A DNA stretch of 64,000 nucleotides from NCBI GenBank assembly GCA_027186245.1, contig CP114493.1, positions 6,579,501 to 6,643,500 of the forward strand. The letters run 5' to 3'. A program made the translations under genes and the position numbers. The notes under the pieces were generated by a model, which saw only the letters and a program-made list of their open reading frames with translations, was not told the DNA's origin and ran no database searches. This document shows, piece after piece, positions 11,461 to 22,880 of the stretch; position 1 is the first letter of the stretch, and every line of letters begins with the position of its first letter. Source of the DNA: Coriaria nepalensis. Taxonomy: Eukaryota > Streptophyta > Magnoliopsida > Cucurbitales > Coriariaceae.

Positions 11461-12470
11461 ATGAAGTTTCTTTTTGTGTCTCTTTTTTCTTACGAGATGA
11501 TTGTATTACGATCTTATATATATTTTTTCTAATTTCTTATATTACGATCTAATCTAGTATATATTTATCTTACTTGACAATTTGTCCAATTTGAAGCTTT
11601 TGCTAATGCTTCTAATGGTATGCATTATTCTATTAAAATAACCTTAGTACACAAGATTTTCTAAAGAAGTAGACCTCTTGATTTTATAAAGATAAAAGAT
11701 ATATATTTGAAACTTTAATATCACAATAACACTTTAGTACAGAAAAATGAAAATATATTATACTTACGGCATGAAATTGAAAACAACAATACCAACTCAA
11801 CAACAAAACATCAAAAGGAATTGTACTTCATGCATGAAATTGAAAATAGTTGGACGATTTTTTAAACAAAATATTGACTTTAAGTAAATATTGTATGCGT
11901 TGCTTTAATTTTCATTATGTTCAAATTGAGAACTTTTATATCGTCCAACTTGAGAATAGTATATATTGTAAGAATCCATGCTTTTATATTGTCCAATTTC
12001 TGAGTAGGAATATTCCTTATTCGTTGGTTACTGTGACGGAGTATAAAATTACAAATATAAAATATAAAAATTATAAAATGATGATTAATGAAGACTTTAA
12101 ATGGTTATATATATATATATATATGTATTTCTTTATATATTTGTATCTATATAATATTACCAAAGGTACTTCGAGATCATCTTGTAATTGCAGTTCCCGA
12201 GCTACTGGTAGGGAAAACAAGCATTTACCTTGCTAGGATGACGATCCATGGTCGGTCTTCCGTCTACCACATAAATGTCTTGTACGTTTGAGGACGCTCT
12301 TCATTTGTTTGTTTCCTCGTTGTCTTGCCTATCTCTCTTTAAATCATGTTGTAACTAGTTCTAAAGAATGGTCAATCAATGTGTCAGAAGCATTCATACA
12401 TTCCTCTGCATCCAAAGTAAGATTTACATTTTCTAATCGATTTAACAGTATTCCGTAGGCATCAATGACA
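11461..12470. other. AT-rich spacer, no gene seen
   Basis: Contains a TA microsatellite at about 12106-12124. Short open frames here are low-complexity. The right part may hold decayed sequence downstream of the FAR1-related relic. Confidence 0.4.
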
Positions 12471-14360
12471 GTAAGCTATGTTTGTGGCTCTACATCAAGC
12501 CTTTCTAATACCGATGTGAACATATTGATATGACTCCTTCGAGTTACAACATCTACAATATGTGGATCTTTATGCAATAATGACACGAAAGACTTCGTAA
12601 ACCCTCTCTTGCCTTTCTCGTCCATCTTCTGAGTATATATGTTTTTGGTATGTCATAGTGATTCAGTTGTCTAAGTTTAAATAATAGGCACAATGAAGGC
12701 CTACATATTCAAAAAATTTGCACATGCACTGATGAAACTCCTATTGATCTATCTTGACATAATATTGCTTCATCCTCGAATATATGTGATATAGGTTATT
12801 GCTATGATAGTGCATCAATAATTATTCACAACCTAAAATCACACAGTAAACATCTATAAGTAACCAGATTAACTTTCTCATCTCGTCGTTGAAATAGTCA
12901 TACATTTTTTGTGTATATACTTTGCAGGTATATATAGAGAATGGATCATTCACTTTCTCAATGGCCATATTGTTCTTCATTCTAAAATCGAACTCCACTT
13001 CTTACACCAAAGGTTTTCTTCAGATGCTTTAAATCTCTTTAGGAATCGGTTTATGTTCATGTCCGACTTCAAAAAATGATGTAGGTGCACATTGAAGTTT
13101 TCACTTAATTGTGTGGTCCTTCTACCAGCACAGAAAGCATTTCTCACATACGCTTGCGCCCACGTATAATGCCTCTCGTATATTCTTTTGGAGGCATGAG
13201 TTCTCATGAAGATCATAGGAATCTAGCATCAGAGACCATTCAGTCTCAAATCAATCAACTCGTTACGAAGAAGATGTATATTCTAATCTTTCTTGAAACT
13301 TTTGTTCTACATCAGTACACCAATATTTTTCACTATACTTTGAGAGATATGTCACCAATAAAGGAAGTGATGTATGTGCGGGAAAATGGTGGGGATTGTA
13401 GCGGACATAGCCGCATCTTGATCCATGAATATAGATATTGGTGCCTTCCCTCCCATACAATGCACAAATATATGGAACAACCACTAGAACATTTCTGTCA
13501 TCACATAAAACAATAGGCATGCCCCAAAAATAGTTTTCTTCTTATGGCGGTTCAATCCCACGAATGGTCCTAACAGTTTGTGTTTATCAGTCATTTGGTT
13601 AGTTGTATCAAAAGAAACAAAGTCTCAAAAATTGAATAGTCATGCCGTATTGCATTGTCTGCCCAAAATATATTGATTAGTTGCTCGTCCTTGTCCATCT
13701 AAACCTTAACGAAAAATTGTGAGTGATTCTTCTACTAAGTTTCAAACCAGTTGTAAAAGACATTAGCTACCCCTATTCCATGACTTGACTCCGTCGACTA
13801 GTTGTATAATTTTTTAGATCTCTCCAAGGGGAACCCACATTATCGCTTCCTCCATCCAAAGCTATCATCAGATCATACGTCTGCTTCGGGCTTATTCCGA
13901 CTCGATCAGCTGCCTCAATCTCTAAATGTTGTTCCGGGGTAATTTTTCTATAGGAACGAAAAAAGTAACTTTTTTATGGTGTTATCAACTCGTGTATGTG
14001 CGATGGGTTCCACCCATAAGTATTGTACATCGCATCATATTGATATTGAACAGTGAAATATGTAGTGCAACCATGTCTTATTTCTGGCCTATCCTTCTTT
14101 ACCTTCATCTAAAGATCTTTGACAGGATATTGTTTTCATTCCATGTTGCATATGAAATTTTTACTTGTCACAATGGTGGTACCCTTGCATATACGTTCGT
14201 CTTTACAACGAATGTTAAATCCAATCTCGCCTGCATCACTATCATACCAAATATTGGCATGGTCGATACACTTGAACTCTAGATGGTACACATTAACGAT
14301 CATCTCATCATCTACTTTCACAATCAATTCATTTGGTATTGGGAACCTCAGCATTTAGGA
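12471..14360 (-). pseudogene. Decayed FAR1-RELATED SEQUENCE (FRS/FRS5-like, MULE-class) gene
   Basis: Translating the minus strand in all frames gives the FRS domain order in broken pieces. The FAR1 DNA-binding domain is at about 14354-14136 (WYDSDAGEIGFNIRC, TSKNFICNME). Then comes a linker (EQHLEIEAADRVGISPKQT, about 13940-13880) and a MULE transposase core at about 13610-13300 (GPFVGLNRHKK, IFGACLL, MDQDAAMS, IFPHTHH). A further piece at about 13216-12977 includes YVRNAFCAGRRTTQLSENFN. A SWIM-type zinc-finger remnant lies at about 12760-12700 (CMCKFFEYVGLHC). Stops and frame changes separate the pieces, for example a stop just after the GACLL block. Functional FRS proteins (FHY3/FAR1 family) are transcription regulators derived from Mutator transposases. 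This copy cannot encode one intact. Confidence 0.8.
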
Positions 14361-15064
14361 ATCAATGTTATGCTTTAAAGCCATTTAGAGTGAAAATAAC
14401 TGAAAATTGAGAAATCAAGAGTGATGTTGAAAAGAGTTGTTGAACGGTGATGTAGAATGGTCCTCCATTTGATCTTTTACTAGAATGGTGAAGTGAACCA
14501 TAACTAGTATTTGTCACATCAACTAGTGTACCATGTGAGCCGAAACCGTAACCATGTGAATCTAATAAAGCAATTCACATTCACATGTCAGGTACATCTA
14601 ATACACTTTTGATCGGAAAAACTTTGATTTTCGATACTATATATAATACCATTCATTCAAGTGTTTGATACCCCATACACTATTGGAACAACACTGTATC
14701 ATCGATGGTTTCTGGTTCGAAAAACTCTTCTGAAATCGACCTACACGTGAATAGTTAGAAGATGACTGATATTCAGATATAGAAACATCAACACTTTGCA
14801 AGATTCGTTTATCAACCCCAAAGAAGAAGGATGTCATTGTTGATCTTCACATGTTGCTTCACATGATGCAATATATTGTATTATCTTCTTTTCAAATGGG
14901 TGAAAGTTAGATTACCATGACCTTAAGTTTACCAAAAAAATTTTAGAATACAACCACATTAACTTTACCAAATTTTTTTACTTCATCACTTAGCTAACAA
15001 ATAACACATCATACATGCTAGTAATATAATAATGAACATGGAACAAAAAATACAACATCAACTT

Positions 15065-15207
15065 ATAGTTAGGGAGCTCCAAATTCATCCGTTCTCGGGT
15101 GATTTCTAATTCTCTTAATTCACTTGTACAGGACACTGTATCTATAATAAGGTGCGGCTCGCATCCAATATCGGCCCATGCAAAAAATTTGCAACCGTTT
15201 ACTTCCT
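15065..15207 (-). pseudogene. Exon encoding the C-terminal half of a GRF-type zinc finger
   Basis: On the minus strand a splice-acceptor-like CTTGTCAG is followed by an open stretch reading GCKFFAWADIGCEPHL and then a charged helix (ELRELEITRERMNLEL). This matches the second half of plant GRF zinc fingers (GCxFFxWxD..), which occur in small nuclear proteins and often in transposon-borne genes. The first half (Cys-x-Cys-G..) was not found, so the locus is incomplete. Same strand as the FAR1-related relic. Confidence 0.5.
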
Positions 15208-16490
15208 GACAAGTGAATAAAATTAAATTTATTATGATATTTCTATTATTGTTATTGAACGAATATTATTTTTATACAAAATCTATTTTTTTTTAATGTA
15301 TTTTCAGGCTACTAAATTATTCTAGTCTCAATTTTCGCCCATGTTAGTCTCCAAAGCCCAACCCACTGTTCAGCCACAAATTCATCAATTTTATTTGCTA
15401 AAAATTTAGCTTATAAAGAGGCCCACATGAAAAGTCCAAGCCGAGTTGAAGAATGTGCAATCTTGTTGCAACAAAATACAACCGAAAAAGGGATCTTAAT
15501 ATCAATTATTTGCATGGGAGAACCGCAATAAGAAGACCAAATGTGCGGCAAAAGGAAGAGACTTCTCCTTCACAAAAAATCAGTCTTCTTTACTCAAGAA
15601 ATCAAACCAGTGAAGATAAGTTATAAATCATGCTAAGTTACAAATAATATTATGAATGATTTTTTTAACTCTAATTTACTTTACTTTAAACTTCGATCCG
15701 TTTGATATTCTAATAAGTTTTACATTTGTTTAGATGATGACAGCTCCAATAGCATAAGGGTAGGCGCCGCTTTCACTTATACGGAAGGCAGAATGGCTCA
15801 TAGTCGATGACATCCTGCTTAATTTTACCACCAAATTTCATTTAATAATTTAACCATTTCATACACACTTTATGATGGTTAATCCTATATCGAAAACTAA
15901 AGAGCTGTAGAAACCAACAAAATTTCCAGCAAGTTCTAGTATTTGCAAATTCTCACAAGCACCCATTTCTCTGAGTATATTATCGTTAGCACATACGCAC
16001 TTTGAGAGATCGATAATGCTTCGAGTCCTCTATCAATTACTCTAACATCAAACATATTTTCCTCATGGATATGTGAAATTTGGGAAAATAAAGATTTAAT
16101 TTAATCACAAACAATCAATAGCTCAGAAAAGTTGACATAAGTAAGTTAGAGGATTCGTTAAAAGCAATTTAACATAATAAAAAACTCATACAATCGTTCA
16201 GATTTGACATAATCAAACACTAATACAACATTGTTAAAAGCAATCGTTCAGGGTACACAGAATCAAACACTAATACATTAATAAAATTAAAAAAAAAAAA
16301 AAAGCAATCGGAGATCAGGACTTAACCTAAAATCGAAATTTTTTTACCTATATCGAAATTCACTACATGAATCCCGAAACTTATACCATAAATCGGAAAA
16401 TCTTATGCCTCCGATCAAAAATCCCTAAATTCCAGCGAACTTTATGCCCTAAATCGAAATAAATCGAAGCAAAACCATTGCAATAAATCA
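15208..16490. other. Intergenic / intron-like AT-rich sequence
   Basis: No gene recognised. 16310-16460 contains repeated AAATCGAAA and CCTAAA words, as seen in plant first introns, on the minus strand upstream of the GRF and FAR1-related relics. Confidence 0.35.
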
Positions 16491-16720
16491 AAAACTTAAG
16501 AAACGATAAGTATAAGAAGAAGCAAAAGGAAGCAAACCTGAGGCAAATTGAAGCAAATCGGGGATCTTCAATGGCGGTCGTCTGATCTCGAACAGAATAC
16601 TGGAAATCCGAGTTATTTAATAAGGCGAGATGCCATGCTCCTGAAAAATGGTTAGTTGCGAGATAGTACTCGCGAAGAAGGCAAGAGAGAAGAAATGGAG
16701 TTGGGATCTCGGTTGAATAA
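16491..16720 (-). promoter_or_regulatory. Possible 5' leader exon for the minus-strand relic(s)
   Basis: The minus strand has a leader-like GC-richer block ending CTTCAATTTGCCTCAG followed by GTTTGCTTCC, a plausible donor at about 16530-16540. It could be the leader exon of the GRF or FAR1-related gene before it decayed. This is inference from splice-site context only. Confidence 0.3.
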
Positions 16721-16987
16721 AGGGGAGATGATGAGAGAGAAAGAATAAGGGATGAGAATGTATAGTTATTTTAAAATAGATAATGATATGTGACCGTTGG
16801 ATTAGAATGAACGGCCACGTGAACAGACATAGACTGACATGGATTAAGGCGCATGAGGTGCGTGAAGTGAATTGAATCTGCCCCCTTCATGGACACGGTA
16901 ACGTCTACACATGTAGTATAGGCCCTAGTCCAAACAAAGAACAAAGACAGGTAGTTAACGTGGCGTCTATTCATCTATCGCCATCCA

Positions 16988-17028
16988 TAGCTACTAGCTA
17001 GTAGCTAGTAGCTAGTAGTTAGTAGCTA
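16988..17028. repeat. Short tandem repeat of AGCTAGT units
   Basis: About five imperfect copies of the 7-base unit AGCTAGT lie in a row in otherwise non-coding DNA. Confidence 0.8.
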
Positions 17029-17572
17029 ATCCACCACCACAAAAAATGATAACTAGTGCCGTGTTTGGATGAATCAATTACTCAATCTCACTTCCTCGCT
17101 TTTTTGTACACAGCAAATAGTCAAATGTTATACATGATCAGCATGTTACATGTGTAACATGTCCCAACATATATCTCGGTGATATAATTAGTGGGTACAG
17201 CTTTCTCTAAACTCCTAGGCCCGTAGCCTTAATTTTCTTAATTTGTGTTCCGAAACTGTTGGCTACCAAATTGACATTTTTTCTCTTTAGTTAGATTATT
17301 ATTCATAAAGTTGATCATGAACTAATCTCGAAGCTTGAGAAAAGTAGTAGGGGCTCTGTTGATGAAGAGATCGTATCGCCAAACATGATCCCACTTATTC
17401 TGCAGAAATCAGAATCAGAATCACTTGTTTATATTAAAATACGTCCAATCTAGAACTTTCACGAATCAAAGGAAAGTCGTGTGTCCGTCCGGTTTCACGT
17501 GTGTTTAAGGGCAAAAGTTATCAACTATTCAACTTTTCTTTTTCCCCAAATAATTATTAAAATATATGAATA

Positions 17573-17605
<33 letters not shown>

Positions 17606-18228
17606 TAATTTATGGGTTAAATCAAATCTTATCAAACATCAAATCATTTAATATATAAAAAAATAATTATTATAAGACTTGATTTATAGTTTATATATAA
17701 AATTAATAATCATTTATGGCGTTGCCGTGTTTGTTGTAACTTTAATTGTATCATTCTACCTTTTTACTTTCGCACCTAATAATAATTAGTATACGCAATC
17801 ATTTGATTAAGAGATTAATATAATTTATTTAATTAATTATAATTAATTAATTAATATATATTTTCGAGTATCCTAAAATTATATATAACTCATTTGAAGG
17901 TAGCGTTGCAATTGTTTTTTAATACAACTCCAAACAAGAAGAATTCCATATAATAAACCGAAATGTCGGACGCCTTCCCACCACCCAAAGAAAAAAAAAA
18001 AGGTACGTTATAAGCTTGATTCTTGAGGAACAAGGCAGATAAAGCAAAGGGAGATGGATCGTGGATGCATTGCATGTGTCTTGTGGGAGGGGAAACCAAG
18101 GAAAGGCACTCGGTGTAACCATCAAACTGTCTTTTCTGTCTTGTCCAACTACTACTCAACGCATCGTCACACATCCTTATGAACGTACGTCATTGCTGCC
18201 GCCATCCTATACCTCTCTCTCAACCCTA
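17029..18228. other. Intergenic region, no gene seen
   Basis: AT-rich, with an (ATT)n/(TA)n tract at about 17575-17610. Small open frames at 17890-18243 overlap each other on both strands and match no family I recognise. Confidence 0.45.
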
Positions 18229-18724
18229 AAGTTATCAAAATAAATATCCCGATTCAATTTGGATCTTTTACTATTTAAGATTCGGAATTTAAAAATTAAA
18301 TTCGATTTGGTATGTTTGATAAATATGTATTCGGATCCTTTGGGAAGTTTGTTAGGTTTATTTCGGGTCGTGCAGGGATTATGAGGATCCAAAATGAGCC
18401 GAATCCATGGACCCTCTCTTTTTATAATAAATAAATAAATATAATAATTAAAAAGTAAATAAATTTTTTATTAAGTATTAATAACAAAATTATTAAATTA
18501 TTAAAATTGAGTATGAAAATTTAAAAGTTATTATATAATAAGATAAAATAAAATAAATATAAATTATATAAACTAATATTTTTTTTAAAAATATTCTCGT
18601 GACTCGTTCCCATGAGTATTAAAGTATACCCAAATCTGACTCATTTATAATGAGTCGAATACGATCCGGAATTTTGAAGGCCATGAGCCGAACTGAAAGA
18701 ATTCGATCCATTTTGATAGTTTTA
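18229..18724. mobile_element. Candidate non-autonomous DNA transposon (MITE)
   Basis: The left end reads AAAGTTATCAAAATAAAT. The right end, read on the opposite strand, gives AAAACTATCAAAATGGATCG, so the two form an imperfect inverted repeat around TATCAAAAT. Just inside both ends are related words (CCGATTCAATTTGGATC on the left, GATCCATTTTGATAG on the right) and GGATCC/GGGTCG-rich text. The interior has no coding capacity. Superfamily and target-site duplication were not determined. Confidence 0.45.
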
Positions 18725-19124
18725 TTTAATCTATTTCTCTCTTTTTAAATTATATATATATATTTTTTATTTTATTTTTCTATAATTATATATAAATCCA
18801 TCGTCTTATTATTTCTACTATCATACAATTTATTACTATAATTGATCAAACGCGACCATATATTTATGCAATGTCAATTTCGATTGGACCCATTTAATTA
18901 AATAGAGAGGACTCAAATATAATTGGTTGAGGTCCACTTCGAATTCCGCCATTAAAAAAATAGAAAAAATAGTCAACATTTTATCTCGATGGATGATACC
19001 CACTGAAAGCAATTTGGCTGAACATATCACTCATTCTTGGTTTGGTTGAGCTTAGAAAAATTAACTTGATCGAATAGAAAATTAATAAAGGAAGAAAAGG
19101 GCATAAGTGGTGTTATACAACTAT

Positions 19125-19166
<42 letters not shown>

Positions 19167-19955
19167 AGATTTGATCCTGTTTGATTATATAATATAATTT
19201 TGATAAATTAATAATAATTTTTTTGTTATAATTTAAAAATAATATACTAAATTTTTCTTCATAATTTAATATTTTACTAAATTAATCGATTTATTCATCT
19301 CTAAAACTATTAATTTATCAAAATTTTACTATACAATATTAAAAAAAAATGAAAAGAAGACCTAAAAAATTTATACAATTTATATATATATATATATATA
19401 TATTACATAAAGAAAATTTGTATATAGAAAGTACATACTTACATAATATATCAAATTTTATTATTATCATAAATACTACTATCATTATAATAAAAAATTG
19501 ATGAAATAAAATAATATTTATATTTATAATAAATTTGGATTGCTATATTATATGTACTCGCAAAAATACTCTTATTTAAAAAATTACATATATATGTAGA
19601 GTATTTATGGACATATCACATTTATATTTAATTATTATCCCTTTTGCCTTGTGACTGAACATAATATTTATTTTAATAATATAAATATTAAATAATTTGT
19701 CCAAGGAAGAATTCATAAAATTCAAATTTGATGAACATAAAAATTAAGATTTCAGTCCAATTTATATTAGATCGAAACCATGATTCATGAATTCCGTCAA
19801 AACCGAAATCTTGGATTCATTATGTTATTTATCAGATTCTTTCTCAAATATTTATTTCAATCTGTGTTTTTTATAAAAATGTCATCATATGTATTCTTAG
19901 CAGTAAGTTTCAATGGGAAATGGAATGATGATAATGGTATATTGAAATCTTGAAT
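18725..19955. other. Very AT-rich spacer with TA microsatellites
   Basis: TA dinucleotide runs lie at about 19127-19157 and 19380-19402. No coding sequence was recognised. Confidence 0.5.
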
Positions 19956-19959
19956 ACCA

Positions 19960-21229
19960 AAAAGGTCAAAAAGATTGAAGGCTATTCTGGTTGAAAAATG
20001 CATCACTTTTAGAGAGTTGTTGGAAGCCAGCTACAATTGCTATTCATGTTGATCCTAGCGAATTTGGTATGAAAATAGCATATAAGTTATTATTATCATG
20101 TATCAATATTTTAATATTTATAGAAAATGAGACATATATAAAGTCGTTTATCTATAATGTATGTTTGGGTAATTCATCTTTATTATATTGACGTTAATTC
20201 TGAATGAGAGAAGTGGTATACATACTCAAGAGCGACGTCAAGTATATGATCTTAGTAATGATGAGAATGAGAATTTTATGAGTTATGATGGTTGTAATGA
20301 CTCATATCTAAATGTGTGTTTAAATCTGAATGTGAATAGACATGTTGATTTCGAATTTAAGGTTGAGGATGATGAAAAAAATGAGGATGAAATGGAGGAT
20401 GAAGATGAATAATTTGGAAGAACGAAGAATATGTTTGGGTAATCCATCTCCACATATTGGAGGTCGAATATGTTTGAGTAATCCATCTCTACTATATTGA
20501 CGTTAATTCTGAATGAGAGAAGTAGTATGCATACTGGAGAGCAACATCAAGTATATGATATTGGTAATGATGAGATGAGAATTTTATGAGTTATGATGAT
20601 TGTAATGACTCATATCTAAATGAGTGTCTGAATCTGAATGTGAATAGATATGTTGATTTTGAATTTAAGGTTGAGGATGACGAAAAAAATAAGGATGAAA
20701 TAGATGATAAAGATGAGAAGTTTGGAAGAACAGAGGGAGAGTATGATAATTGTCACAATAATGAAAATGATCATAATTTTTATTTGTACGATGGTGATTT
20801 CTATGATGGAATAATACTTATACCTAATACTCTATCTGCTACTGATAATACGGGTGATTTCAAGAACCAAAAAATGAAGATGAGGACTATAATGATGATA
20901 ATGGCAATACTTTTCCAAGTAATGATTTTTCTAGCGACATTAAAAGTTATGTACTTCCGTTTGCTTCTTCTCAAGATAGCGGAGATGAGTTTTATCATAC
21001 TATGTTCTTTAATCTGAAGAACCACTTTAAGATGTGTTTATAGATGTATGCGATCCAACGTAATTTTGAATTCAAGACGAAGAAATCAGATAAAATTATA
21101 TATGTTATCAGCTGTATAAATTCAAATTATAAGTGGATGCATCATGCTACATATAAAAAAGATTGTTCATTTTTTAAAATTCGTATTTATAATGACCAAT
21201 ATATATATATATATATATATATAATTTGA
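19960..21229 (+). pseudogene. MuDR-class (MULE) transposase N-terminal fragment
   Basis: The plus strand reads, with frame changes, an N-terminal block (ITFRELLEASYN, then VDPSEFGMKIAYK), an acidic Asp/Glu/Asn-rich linker present twice, and then the Mutator transposase DNA-binding domain (MYAIQRNFEFKTKKSDKIIY, then YKWMHHATYKKDCSFFKIR) at about 21044-21200. This order is that of plant MuDR-like transposases. Stops occur after the first acidic block (TAA at 20410-20412) and just before MYAIQ. The transposase core and zinc knuckle do not follow: a TA microsatellite begins at about 21198 and AT-rich DNA replaces them. The copy is therefore truncated and non-functional. Terminal inverted repeats were not located. 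Confidence 0.7.
20163..20790 (+). repeat. 309-base tandem duplication inside the MULE relic
   Basis: The block beginning TGTTTGGGTAATTCATCT and ACGTTAATTCTGAATGAGAG at 20191 recurs at 20500, a period of 309 bases. It encodes the acidic linker (NVNRHVDFEFKVEDDEKN in copy 1, NVNRYVDFEFKVEDDEKN in copy 2). The junction contains an extra partial copy of the TGTTTGGGTAATCCATCT start, so the duplication point is around 20430-20475. Confidence 0.85.
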
Positions 21230-21700
21230 ACTATATGTGTCCAAAACACTAACAAACATCGGTATTAATAACCGGACATCAAATTTTGAGAAGTTTTAAT
21301 GGTAACTATGAGATTTTTACTATGAATGTGATTAAATTTTTAATACTAATTAATATGAGAGTAAATATTATTTATTAAAATATATGAAAAGTAAAATTGA
21401 TTTAATATGATTTTATTTAAAATATGACAAAAAAAAATAACTAATTATATAAGGTTGCTATGATACTATGGCGTGATAAAGAGATATAATTTTGATATTA
21501 TAACTATAATTTAGATAAATAAAGAAAGAAGATTTTGTTTTGGTTTTTTTAATAATTTTTGTGACATATAGTAAGAGGTTCTATCTTATGCAAAATGTTA
21601 CTAATATTGACGAGACTTTATTAAAAAAAAGGTTCATCTTCATATTGTTATTAAGATTAATATGACTTTTGGAAGGGTATAACATGCAGCAGTTATTGGG
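21230..21700. other. AT-rich intergenic spacer
   Basis: No gene recognised. Transposase downstream domains are not detectable here. Confidence 0.45.
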
Positions 21701-22169
21701 AAGCGAGTTAACGCGTAAAAGTTGAACGCCGAATGACGCGGGTTGACGGTCTAAAACTCACTCTGACAGACTGACTCAGTGACTCACCCTCTCAGACACA
21801 TACTACATACTTATTATATCTTCAATTAAAACTGGTTATAAGGATGTACGGATATATTGACACGTGTCCGCCCGCAAAAACAACGCGGTTTCTCTCTCCT
21901 TCCTCACCGCCCTATTTAACTTCCCCTCCCCCTCGGCTTCTTGTCCTCCCCATTTTCAGCTGCAACCGATTACTCTTCTCCTTTACGAAATTAACTAACC
22001 AATTCGGATTCATTCACTTTCGCTACCTTTCCCTGTTAATTCACATAAATCTGAACGAAAATCGGACGCGTAGAAGCTCATACAATGCTCTGATTACTCA
22101 CTCATTTCATACAATCTCTCAGTTTTTATTTTTTATTTCGATCGACTGCTTCTTTCAGAAATCATATTA
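21701..22169 (+). promoter_or_regulatory. Promoter and 5' UTR of the VQ-motif gene
   Basis: Visible elements are a W-box core TTGAC at 21743-21747, a palindromic G-box/ABRE CACGTG at 21861-21866 and a TATA-like TATTTAA at 21913-21919. A pyrimidine-rich leader follows, up to the ATG at 22170. W-boxes (WRKY sites) and ABRE-type G-boxes fit a stress-responsive VQ gene; actual use is inferred. Confidence 0.55.
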
Positions 22170-22880
22170 ATGGCGTCTTCTGACAACTTGGCTAGCATCG
22201 AGCACAGGATTTTCCGTTCAACCTTCGCCGATTCATGGATCTTCGACTCTATCGCTCGAGACTCAGAAACGCTTACCAGAGCTCTTCAGAAGTCACTCGC
22301 CGCTGCCGACCATGAAAGTTTCTTATCTGAATCATTTTCTCCTTTCCCGGACATAGTAAGGCCGGAGACGGCTCCGACTCCAACTGTTTCAGAACTGTCG
22401 GCAGGATCCGAGCCTGAGATTGCGCCGAAGCGCCAGAAGAATCTGATTCCAGCATCCGGCGGTAAAGTCTCGAAACGCAAGCCGCGTGCTTCGAAGCGAT
22501 CTCAGACTACGTTCATTACGGCGGATCCAGCGAACTTCCGGCAGATGGTCCAGCAGGTGACTGGGGTGAGATTCGGAAATTCGCAAGTCCCGGTGACGGT
22601 ACCGATTGTGAAGCCGGAGCCGCAGAGAACCGGTAGTTGGTTGGCCGGTGGTGGATGCTTGCCCACACTTGACACGTCGGCATTTTTACTAGACCGTCAT
22701 AATCAGAAGCAAGTGGTAGGGCCCGACCTGACGTCTGGACTCGGATCTGGGCTAACTGGTCCCGGCCCACTGTCACATGGGCCGACGCTGGTGGGCGTTT
22801 CTGACGGTGCTGCTGCCGCGGGATTAGATTTTGATACTTTTTCGAGCTTTCCCACCTTGGAGTCGTGGAAAGTCATGTGA
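22170..22880 (+). CDS. VQ-motif protein, calmodulin-binding CAMBP25/VQ15-like
   Basis: Intronless ORF of 236 aa, as usual for VQ genes in flowering plants. The VQ motif FRQMVQQVTG lies at residues 123-132 and fits FxxxVQxhTG. It is preceded by a basic KRKPRASKRSQTTF stretch that could be a nuclear signal. The N-terminus (IFRSTFADSWIFDSIARDSE) and the C-terminal acidic/Phe tail (FDTFSSFPTLESW) match the CAMBP25/VQ15-VQ24 subgroup. VQ proteins bind WRKY transcription factors in the nucleus and modulate stress responses; CAMBP25 also binds calmodulin and affects osmotic stress tolerance. The first ATG in good context after a pyrimidine-rich leader was chosen. The GC content is clearly higher than in the flanks. 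Confidence 0.93.
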   Translation: MASSDNLASIEHRIFRSTFADSWIFDSIARDSETLTRALQKSLAAADHESFLSESFSPFPDIVRPETAPTPTVSELSAGSEPEIAPKRQKNLIPASGGKVSKRKPRASKRSQTTFITADPANFRQMVQQVTGVRFGNSQVPVTVPIVKPEPQRTGSWLAGGGCLPTLDTSAFLLDRHNQKQVVGPDLTSGLGSGLTGPGPLSHGPTLVGVSDGAAAAGLDFDTFSSFPTLESWKVM

